Shown piece by piece: positions 1 to 5,223 of a stretch of 5,223 bases of DNA. Made by a program: the position numbers and the translations under genes. Position 1 is the stretch's first letter. Every line of letters begins with the position of its first letter. Below the pieces are notes generated by a model that was not told where the DNA came from, ran no database searches, and saw only the letters and a list, made by a program, of their open reading frames with translations. The DNA is from Flaviramulus sp. (GTDB lineage: Bacteria > Bacteroidota > Bacteroidia > Flavobacteriales > Flavobacteriaceae): NCBI GenBank assembly GCA_023255235.1, contig JALRJA010000256.1, positions 1 to 5,223 of the forward strand, in the 5' to 3' direction.

Positions 1-1926
1 AACACAGCCAATCCGTTTGAAATTAATAATGCTTGTGAAGGTAATTATGTATTGAAAATTTTAGATGCTAATGGATGTGAGTTTATTTCTGATATTTATG
101 TGATTGAACCAGCCGTGAATCCTATTATATTAACAGAAACCTTATCAAATTACAATGGATTTAATATTGATTGTAATGCTGCAAATAACGGTTTTATATC
201 AGTTAATCTATCGGGTGGTTCTGGTCAGTTTACATATAGCTTTATTGGTGGAGTAACGCCTCAATCGGGCACTATTTTAACTTCACCTGCAACCCTTAAT
301 TTCGATTTTTTAACAGCAGGATTGTATGAATTAACAGTTACAGACCCCAATTGTCCTGAACAAATTATTCGTTCTTTTACATTAACACAACCGCAAGAAT
401 TGATAACCAATGCTACTTTGGTAAGTCCAGCTGAATGTTATGGTGGGCTTGCTACCTATAATGTTACAGCTACTGGCGGTTTACCGCCATACTCAGGAAC
501 TGGATTGATTCAGGTACCTGCTGGACTAACTACTTTTACGGTTTCCGATGCCAATAATTGTGCAGACGATTTTACAACGGTTGTTAATCAACCTGCCGAA
601 ATTATAACACCATTTACGGTTAATGATGCTCTTTGTTTTGGAGATCCTGGAACAATTACAGTAACCCCAACTGGCGGAACAGGTGTTTTAACGGTGAATT
701 TATATGATGCCAATTCTGTGTTAATAGAAGCTCAAAATACCACACAAGGAATTACAGTATTGTTTAATCAATTAGCTGGTACTTATTATTTTGATGTTGT
801 TGATGCCAACAGTTGTTCATCACCAGTGCAAATTGTAGTAATTAATGAACCAGCACCTATTGTAATTCAAGACATAGTAGTAACACAACCAGATTGTAAT
901 ACAACACCCAGTTGGGAATTTAACAATGGGTCAATTTGTATTAGTATAACAGGCGGAACAAATCCATTTCCAAATGGGTCAGGTTGGGTAAATAATGGTG
1001 GTGGTTTGTGGTGTCTTGATGGCTTATCAGAAGGTGTTTACCCTATTAATGTTACCGATGTTAATGGCTGTTTGCCACTAAGTCCTACCTCAGATATAAC
1101 CCTTACTAGACCACCTGAAATTACAGTGTCTTTCTTTGATACATTTTCATTAGATTGCAGTACTTATACAGCTACTCAAACTAATGTTGTTTATATTGAC
1201 GGTGGTGTGCCACCCTATAATATAACATGGTCTGGTGGTTATGTAGACCCGGCATCACCAAATATCATGGATGCTACAGAGTCTGGTAATTATTCAGTAT
1301 TTATTAATGATCAATACGGAATTGCCAATGGCTGTCCACCAATTGAATTTCCTCTTAATCCAATTAATTTCTCTGAGTTTGGTGTATCAGATTTTACAGT
1401 GAGTTCAGCAAACTTTAACTTTTGTGGTGTATATGCAGTTAGCGATCCTGTTACTTTTTCAAACAATTCAACAGGTGATATTGTAGATATAATATGGGAT
1501 TTTGGTGATGGATCGCCACAACTAAGTGGAGATGATAATCCTTCACATACATATGAATCTATAGGAACCTATACAGTAAGTTTAACAGTTACTGATGTTT
1601 ATGGCTGTTCTAACACCTATTCAGAAATTATAGAAATTACAAAAGGATATGATATTATTTTGCCAAATGCATTTACTCCAAATGGAGATGGTATAAATGA
1701 AACAATGCGCCCTGTTTATACTTGTATGACTGAAATTCAATTAAGTATTTATGATACTTGGGGGTCTTTAATATACAGTGAATCTAGTGATGGGAATTTG
1801 TATGGTTGGGATGGTACAATTAAAGGAGACCCTGCCGAGAATGGAAACTATATTATGGTTGTTCATGGAGTAACGTTTAATGGAACAGTTGTAGATCTAA
1901 ACGGACCAGTAACTTTAATTAAATAG
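1..1926 (+). CDS. T9SS-exported surface protein with SprB-like repeats, PKD domain and type B sorting domain (5' truncated)
   Basis: The reading frame is open from the first base, so the gene starts outside the window; 641 residues are visible and an internal TTG at 52 is not a credible start. Numbering from the first visible residue, there is the tail of one repeat, then five SprB-like repeats (about 39-455) with GG-x-PPY cores and endings such as VTDVNGC. A PKD domain follows (about 475-547; WDFGDG at 499-504, then HTYESIGTYTVSLTVTD). The C-terminus (about 551-641) is a gliding motility-associated (CHU_C, type B) sorting domain with PNAFTPNGDG at 555-564 and the ending GPVTLIK. In this family the C-terminal domain directs export through the type IX secretion system to the cell surface; the repeats and PKD probably form an adhesive stalk. 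Ligand and true length are unknown. The visible part is acidic and almost free of lysine. It ends 4 nt before a PorP/SprF gene, its likely partner. Confidence 0.93.
   Translation, partial: NTANPFEINNACEGNYVLKILDANGCEFISDIYVIEPAVNPIILTETLSNYNGFNIDCNAANNGFISVNLSGGSGQFTYSFIGGVTPQSGTILTSPATLNFDFLTAGLYELTVTDPNCPEQIIRSFTLTQPQELITNATLVSPAECYGGLATYNVTATGGLPPYSGTGLIQVPAGLTTFTVSDANNCADDFTTVVNQPAEIITPFTVNDALCFGDPGTITVTPTGGTGVLTVNLYDANSVLIEAQNTTQGITVLFNQLAGTYYFDVVDANSCSSPVQIVVINEPAPIVIQDIVVTQPDCNTTPSWEFNNGSICISITGGTNPFPNGSGWVNNGGGLWCLDGLSEGVYPINVTDVNGCLPLSPTSDITLTRPPEITVSFFDTFSLDCSTYTATQTNVVYIDGGVPPYNITWSGGYVDPASPNIMDATESGNYSVFINDQYGIANGCPPIEFPLNPINFSEFGVSDFTVSSANFNFCGVYAVSDPVTFSNNSTGDIVDIIWDFGDGSPQLSGDDNPSHTYESIGTYTVSLTVTDVYGCSNTYSEIIEITKGYDIILPNAFTPNGDGINETMRPVYTCMTEIQLSIYDTWGSLIYSESSDGNLYGWDGTIKGDPAENGNYIMVVHGVTFNGTVVDLNGPVTLIK
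115..1365 (+). repeat. Five degenerate SprB-like protein repeats
   Basis: These are protein-level repeats of roughly 65-95 residues; the DNA copies have diverged and are not tandem identical repeats. Each unit carries one early Cys and one late Cys in a (D/A)-N-(G/N/S)-C-type ending: 58/118, 146/187, 212/272, 299/357 and 386/445 (numbering from the first visible residue). The GG-x-PPY core is clearest in units 2 (near 160-164) and 5 (401-406). Unit 2 is about 19 residues shorter between its cysteines than the others. Unit 4 has two extra cysteines (313 and 338). Boundaries are approximate and set by eye. Confidence 0.75.
1651..1926 (+). other. Type B T9SS C-terminal sorting domain coding segment
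   Basis: This segment encodes the last 91 residues of the surface protein. It begins with the hallmark PNAFTPNGDGINE, continues through IYDTWGSLIY and YGWDGTIKG, then NGNYIMVV, and ends in VTLIK. These blocks in this order match the gliding motility-associated C-terminal (CHU_C) family. Members are recognised by the type IX translocon, and type B domains commonly work with a SprF-like partner, which here is the next gene. Confidence 0.92.
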
Positions 1927-1930
1927 TATT

Positions 1931-2899
1931 ATGAAACCATATTTTTTAATAGTTACTATGTTTGTTTTTTTTAAGGGTTTTACGCAAGATCCAATTCACA
2001 CACAGTTTTTTATGATTCCTGAAAGTTTAAGTTCAAGCTTTACTGGTGCTAAACAAACAACACGAGCAGGGATAATTCACAGAACACAATGGCCTGGTCT
2101 TAATTTTAGTATTAATACTCAATTTGCTTTTGTAGATAATTGGTTTGAAGAAGTTAATAGTGGAATAGGGCTTAGTGTACTCAATCACAAAGAAACCGCT
2201 ACGCGGTATAATTTTACACAAGTAAATTTAAATTATGCCTATCAATTTGCTATTTCCGATAATTGGAATGTTCGCCCTAGTTTATCTGTAGGTTATGGTG
2301 CAAAAGATTTTGGGTTTCAAAATGTAGTTTTAGAAGATCAGATTAATATTTTTAGTGGTATAATTAATCCTAACAGTATAGACCCAATAAATCTTAATGA
2401 ATCAATACGTTTTTTTGATTTTAGTGCCTCAGTTCTCTTCAATACTGAAAATTCTTGGGTTGGTTTTACAATAAAACATCTTAATAATCCTAATATATCG
2501 ATGAACTATGAGGGTCAAGAACGCTTAGATATGTTTATGTCTCTACACGGTTCAATAAATTTACCCTTTAAGCCTTATAGTTCAGATAATAAACTATTTG
2601 CTTTATTCAATGCTATGCAACAAGGGTCTTATAACAGGGTTGATCTTGGTTTGAAGTATGATCTTGATCGTTTTTCATTTGCTTTATTAGCCGCAACAAA
2701 TCCTAATAAGGTAAGTCCTAACAGTCATTTTTTAACCTCTATGAACGCTTTTATTGGTATGAATTGGGAAGGCTTTCGCTTTGGGTATTCCTATGATTTT
2801 AACATGACTGGCATTGGTAGAACAGGAGGTGTGTATGAGTTATCTATTACCTACGATTTTTTAAACAATAGTAATTGTTTTGGATGCCCTGATTACTAG
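1931..2899 (+). CDS. PorP/SprF family type IX secretion membrane protein
   Basis: Complete 322-residue protein, about the usual length of the PorP/SprF family. Residues 1-18 form a signal peptide (MK, then a hydrophobic stretch ending KGFT). The mature start QDPIHTQFFMIP matches the family's typical Q-D-P-x-x-T-Q-F/Y opening. The body alternates polar and aromatic residues as expected for an outer-membrane beta-barrel. The C-terminal strands (FGYSYDF near 284-290, GGVYELSITYDF at 299-310) match the family's closing GG-x-x-E-(I/L)-S-x-x-Y-x-F motif, followed by a short tail with two cysteines (316, 319). SprF-like proteins assist secretion or surface attachment of type B T9SS cargo. The ATG lies 4 nt after the stop of the cargo gene, so the two are probably co-transcribed and functionally paired. 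The symbol is left blank because the genome may hold many paralogues. Confidence 0.92.
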   Translation: MKPYFLIVTMFVFFKGFTQDPIHTQFFMIPESLSSSFTGAKQTTRAGIIHRTQWPGLNFSINTQFAFVDNWFEEVNSGIGLSVLNHKETATRYNFTQVNLNYAYQFAISDNWNVRPSLSVGYGAKDFGFQNVVLEDQINIFSGIINPNSIDPINLNESIRFFDFSASVLFNTENSWVGFTIKHLNNPNISMNYEGQERLDMFMSLHGSINLPFKPYSSDNKLFALFNAMQQGSYNRVDLGLKYDLDRFSFALLAATNPNKVSPNSHFLTSMNAFIGMNWEGFRFGYSYDFNMTGIGRTGGVYELSITYDFLNNSNCFGCPDY

Positions 2900-2945
2900 G
2901 TGTGAAAACGGTTTGACTAGGTTATATTTATTGTTTAACGTCAGC

Positions 2946-2976
2946 AAAAAAAATTAAAACTAAACCATTTTTAATT
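2946..2976 (-). terminator. Putative intrinsic terminator of the lipoprotein gene
   Basis: On the minus strand, AATTAAAA (2976-2969) and TTTTAATT (2959-2952) can pair as a perfect 8-bp stem with a 9-nt loop, followed by six more T (2951-2946). It lies 20 nt past the lipoprotein stop, where a terminator is expected between convergent genes. The stem has no G-C pair, so it is weak by E. coli standards. An overlapping alternative stem pairs AAACTAA (2957-2963) with TTAGTTT (2975-2981). On the plus strand neither stem is followed by a T-run, so termination of the PorP/SprF gene is not clearly explained. Confidence 0.4.
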
Positions 2977-2995
2977 AGTTTCTAGAAGGTTAAAT

Positions 2996-3421
2996 TTAAT
3001 TGCAATTATCTACATTTGTACCTAATCTTATCCAATCATGTCTGTTAGGTGAATTAGGGTCTTGAAAGTTAATTCTATTACCATCGCATTCAAATATAAG
3101 AGGTAAGGCTACTATGTTACCAAAATTTAAATCAATTGTTAAAATACCATCTTCAAATGTATAATTGTTAGGGTTTGGTATTGCATCTAATGTGCTTAAG
3201 GAGTTCCAGTATTGGGTAGAAAAATCATTTGAATCGGCATAATAGGTATATCTTAGCCCATCTTTAAATTCATACATAGTATTTGGTAGGTTGGCGTCTA
3301 TTTCAAACAACCATTTTCCTTCAATCGAATAATTAGAATTAAGTAGTGGAGCATCTTCAGAATCTTTTTCACAGGCTGCAAAACTAACAGAAAGTGTTAT
3401 TAGTAATAGTAGTCTTTTCAT
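2996..3421 (-). CDS. Small lipoprotein, lipocalin-like
   Basis: Predicted 141-residue lipoprotein. The start at 3421 is preferred over the longer frame from 3466: it gives MKRLLLLITLSVSFAAC, a textbook lipoprotein signal with FAAC lipobox and lipidated Cys17, while the longer form would bury the signal behind 15 residues and begin upstream of the likely promoter. After Cys17 comes an acidic segment (EKDSED), then a linker and a beta-rich domain with GKW at 35-37, the lipocalin-like signature seen in many small Bacteroidota lipoproteins. Cys112 and Cys140 could form a disulfide. No catalytic motif is visible, so ligand and role are unknown; the lipocalin assignment rests only on size, GKW and strand pattern. 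It lies downstream of the symporter on the same strand, but 135 nt away and with its own promoter-like element, so a shared operon is uncertain. Confidence 0.8.
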   Translation of the reverse strand: MKRLLLLITLSVSFAACEKDSEDAPLLNSNYSIEGKWLFEIDANLPNTMYEFKDGLRYTYYADSNDFSTQYWNSLSTLDAIPNPNNYTFEDGILTIDLNFGNIVALPLIFECDGNRINFQDPNSPNRHDWIRLGTNVDNCN

Positions 3422-3443
3422 GGTTTTGTTTTTACTCAGATTG

Positions 3444-3451
3444 CAAATATG
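3444..3451 (-). promoter_or_regulatory. Candidate Bacteroidota -7 promoter element of the lipoprotein gene
   Basis: The minus strand reads CATATTTG, seven of eight matches to the Bacteroidota -7 consensus TAnnTTTG. Transcription would begin near 3438-3440, about 18 nt before the ATG at 3421. TTG-containing sequence (3466-3460) lies upstream, but the gap is shorter than the usual 17-23 nt, so the -33 part is weak. The box overlaps a 6-bp inverted repeat, ATTGCA/TGCAAT, at 3440-3455. Confidence 0.4.
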
Positions 3452-3507
3452 CAATAATTCAAACAATTTGGTAAAAATAAAGCAGTTCTATTTTATAATA
3501 TTTTGAA

Positions 3508-3544
3508 TAACTTAAGTAACGTAAAAGTATCAATAGTTAAGTTA
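3508..3544. repeat. 8-bp inverted repeat downstream of the symporter gene
   Basis: TAACTTAA (3508-3515) and TTAAGTTA (3537-3544) are perfect inverted copies separated by 21 nt, 13 nt past the symporter stop. A near-direct repeat overlaps them: TTAAGTAAC (3512-3520) and TTAAGTTAC (3537-3545). It may act as a weak transcript-end hairpin for the symporter, but no T-run follows on the minus strand, and AT-rich DNA yields such repeats by chance. Confidence 0.3.
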
Positions 3545-3556
3545 CAATTTAAAGAC

Positions 3557-5020
3557 TTAGTCTTTCTTAGAACGAATTAACACTAAACCTAAAAAAGTAA
3601 ATAGTCCATTTACTAACAATAATTCGTAGCCAAATTTATAACCACCAATGTATTCTGAAGGTATATTTGCTATAAAGTAGCACAAAGCAACAGATGCTAT
3701 GGCTATATAAGGAACCCATTTGTCTTTAACTTTAGTTTTACTAAGAATACCAAAAGAAAACAACCCCAGTAGCGGCCCATAAGTGTATCCAGCAACAGTT
3801 AAAATACCACTAATTACATTTTGGTTTAAAACATAATAAAAACATATTATTACAACCACCATTAAAGTACCCATTGCTAAATGTACTTTTTTTCGGGTAC
3901 TTTTTTGTGTACGTAATTCTCGGTTTTCAATATTTAAAAAATCAATACAAAATGATGTTGTAAGAGAAGTAAGAGCACTATCTGCACTACTGTATGCAGC
4001 AGCTATTAATCCTAATGTGAAAAAAATGGCAACAGGTAGTCCTAAGTTTGAGTTTAGAGCAATTTCAGGATACAGTAAATCGGTTTTAACAACCCCATCT
4101 ATGGTAGGAATACCAATACCTTTTGAATTGGCATAAACAAATAGCAAAGCACCTAATAACAAAAATACAAAATTGACAAAAACCAAAACAACACTAAAGC
4201 TAAGCATATTTTTTTGAGCGTCTTTTAACGATTTGCAGGTGAGGTTTTTTTGCATCATATCTTGGTCTAATCCTGTCATGCAAATGGCAATAAACATACC
4301 GCCTATAAATTGCTTTATAAAGTGGTTTTTAGCTAAAATATCATCAAAAAAGAAAATTTTATCATATTGTTTAATAGATTCACTTCCAATAAAATCACCC
4401 AAACCCCAACCCATCTGTTGGTAAATAAGCACAATGGTTACCACTAAAGCTAATAACATTAATAAGGTTTGAATAGTGTCTGTCCATACAACCGTTTTTA
4501 TACCACCTCTATAGGTGTAAATTAAAATGAGTAAAACAGAAATAATTACCGTTATTGGAAAAGGGAAATGCCAATATTTAAAAACAAATTCATGTAAAAC
4601 ACTAGCCACCAAAAATAACCTAAAAGCAGAACCCAAAACTCTTGAAACAAAAAAGAAAGCCGCACCAGTTTTATGACTAACTATACCAAATCTACTTCCT
4701 AAATACTCATAAATAGAGGTAACATTAATTTTGTAATAAACAGGCATAAGCACAAAGGCAATTACAATATACCCAAACAAGTATCCAAAAACAACCTGCA
4801 TATATCCAAACATATTGGCGCCTACATCGCCAGGAACAGAAATAAAAGTAACGCCACTAAGCGAAGCACCTATCATTCCGAAGGCTACCAAGTACCAAGG
4901 CGACGATTTGTTCGCCTTAAAAAACGAATCGTTGCTATCTTCCTTTCCAGTGAGATAAGAAACAAATACCAGTATGCCAAAATAAATAATAATGAGTAAA
5001 AGGACGTGAATAGGTTGCAT
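3557..5020 (-). CDS. Sodium:solute symporter (SSS family) membrane transporter
   Basis: Predicted 487-residue inner-membrane protein of normal length for the family, with about 13 hydrophobic segments (roughly 5-24, 42-62, 70-93, 117-142, 153-168, 183-200, 234-250, 273-296, 327-359, 379-399, 402-424, 436-452, 464-483). Family blocks include [15 protein letters not shown] (51-65), YEYLGSRFG (104-112), [10 protein letters not shown] (172-181), DQDMMQ (252-257) and [10 protein letters not shown] (341-350). Ala341, Ser344 and Ser345 have the spacing of the Na2-site residues known in vSGLT, which suggests sodium coupling. The substrate cannot be read from sequence; SSS members carry sugars, amino acids, carboxylates, sialic acid or vitamins. 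The start at 5020 is chosen because the first helix follows at once; the longer frame from 5062 adds 14 poorly fitting residues and begins upstream of the promoter-like element. It is divergent from recR. Confidence 0.93.
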   Translation of the reverse strand: MQPIHVLLLIIIYFGILVFVSYLTGKEDSNDSFFKANKSSPWYLVAFGMIGASLSGVTFISVPGDVGANMFGYMQVVFGYLFGYIVIAFVLMPVYYKINVTSIYEYLGSRFGIVSHKTGAAFFFVSRVLGSAFRLFLVASVLHEFVFKYWHFPFPITVIISVLLILIYTYRGGIKTVVWTDTIQTLLMLLALVVTIVLIYQQMGWGLGDFIGSESIKQYDKIFFFDDILAKNHFIKQFIGGMFIAICMTGLDQDMMQKNLTCKSLKDAQKNMLSFSVVLVFVNFVFLLLGALLFVYANSKGIGIPTIDGVVKTDLLYPEIALNSNLGLPVAIFFTLGLIAAAYSSADSALTSLTTSFCIDFLNIENRELRTQKSTRKKVHLAMGTLMVVVIICFYYVLNQNVISGILTVAGYTYGPLLGLFSFGILSKTKVKDKWVPYIAIASVALCYFIANIPSEYIGGYKFGYELLLVNGLFTFLGLVLIRSKKD

Positions 5021-5037
5021 AATTCTAAAATGAAGCC

Positions 5038-5045
5038 GAAATATA
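5038..5045 (-). promoter_or_regulatory. Candidate -7 promoter element of the symporter gene
   Basis: The minus strand reads TATATTTC, seven of eight matches to TAnnTTTG, which would start transcription near 5033 and give a leader of about a dozen bases before the ATG at 5020. A TTG at 5060-5062 lies 14 nt upstream, shorter than the usual -33 spacing. Weak evidence alone, but it agrees with the downstream start codon. Confidence 0.3.
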
Positions 5046-5095
5046 CAAATTAAAGATTTCAAAATTCACATTAGTAATAAAACAAACAATTATTG

Positions 5096-5103
5096 TAATT
5101 TCG
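5096..5103 (+). promoter_or_regulatory. Candidate -7 promoter element of recR
   Basis: TAATTTCG matches seven of eight positions of the Bacteroidota -7 consensus TAnnTTTG and ends only 5 nt before the recR ATG. At the usual distance, transcription would begin at or within a few bases of the start codon, giving a leaderless or nearly leaderless mRNA. No clear TTG sits at -33; the region around 5071 reads TTAG. Confidence 0.4.
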
Positions 5104-5108
5104 CAACT

Positions 5109-5223
5109 ATGGAATTTTCATCAAAACTATTAGAAAACGCAGTCAATCAAATGGCACAATTGCCAGGAATTGGTAAACGCACCGCTTTGCGTTTGGTTTT
5201 GCATATACTAACACAACCAAAAG
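5109..5223 (+). CDS. recR: Recombination mediator protein RecR (3' truncated by window end)
   Basis: Only the first 38 codons are visible: [18 protein letters not shown], then [16 protein letters not shown]. The block [15 protein letters not shown] is the N-terminal helix-hairpin-helix of RecR and is highly characteristic, as is its place about 18 residues from the start. RecR acts in the cytoplasm with RecO (and RecF) to load RecA onto SSB-coated single-stranded DNA during gap repair. The zinc-finger and Toprim domains lie beyond the window, so their integrity cannot be judged. The gene is divergent from the symporter across 88 nt, with no sign of functional linkage. Confidence 0.93.
   Translation, partial: MEFSSKLLENAVNQMAQLPGIGKRTALRLVLHILTQPK

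Noticed and set aside
52..54. TTG as the start of the surface protein
   Set aside because: The frame is open upstream to base 1, and those 17 residues (ending NACEGNYV) continue the same repeat, so this is an internal Leu codon in a truncated gene.
115..1365. Possible tandem DNA repeat or recombination array in the surface protein gene
   Set aside because: The units are similar only as protein and differ in length and codons, so there is no evidence of recent duplication or phase-variable repeats.
2033..2221. Open frame of 62 codons on the minus strand
   Set aside because: It lies wholly inside the PorP/SprF gene on the opposite strand, has no recognisable motif, and is a by-product of that gene's codons.
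2900..2945. Possible promoter (TTTG followed by TATATTTA) on the plus strand after the PorP/SprF gene
   Set aside because: No plus-strand gene follows before 5109, the box match is poor, and the spacing is too short; AT-rich spacer gives such matches by chance.
4233..4424. Open frame of 63 codons on the plus strand
   Set aside because: It lies antisense within the symporter gene, a family with strong protein-level conservation, and shows no domain or start signal of its own.

Overview
The window comes from a gliding-type or marine-type member of the Bacteroidota, most likely the Flavobacteriia. Four things support this: the strongly AT-rich composition, a type IX secretion (T9SS) C-terminal sorting domain of the gliding-motility class, a PorP/SprF-family partner gene directly behind it, and TAnnTTTG-like -7 promoter elements in place of E. 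coli-style boxes. No Shine-Dalgarno sequences are evident, which is normal for this phylum. I cannot name a species.

Layout. (1) Positions 1-2899, plus strand: the 3' part of a large cell-surface protein (five SprB-like repeats plus a partial one, a PKD domain and a type B T9SS sorting domain), then after a 4-nt gap a complete PorP/SprF-type outer-membrane protein. The two look like one transcription unit. (2) Positions 2900-2995: convergent spacer with an AT-only hairpin followed by a T-run on the minus strand. (3) Positions 2996-3421, minus: a small lipoprotein with a lipocalin-like look. (4) Positions 3422-3556: spacer with the lipoprotein's putative promoter and an 8-bp inverted repeat. 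(5) Positions 3557-5020, minus: a sodium:solute symporter. (6) Positions 5021-5108: 88-nt divergent promoter region. (7) Position 5109 to the window end, plus: the first 38 codons of recR.

Function. The first two genes form a recognised partnership: the surface protein would be exported by the T9SS through its C-terminal domain, and the PorP/SprF protein is the kind of partner that helps secrete or attach such cargo. The lipoprotein, symporter and recR show no evident functional link to this pair or to one another. recR and the symporter are divergent housekeeping-type genes.

For both minus-strand genes the longest open frame starts too far upstream. The internal Met codons at 3421 and 5020 are better starts, because they sit just before a lipoprotein signal and the first membrane helix respectively, and just downstream of promoter-like elements. 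I see no RNA gene, mobile element, CRISPR array or clearly new system. The most notable points are the unusual composition and cysteine layout of the surface protein and a possible surface-export signal on the lipoprotein.
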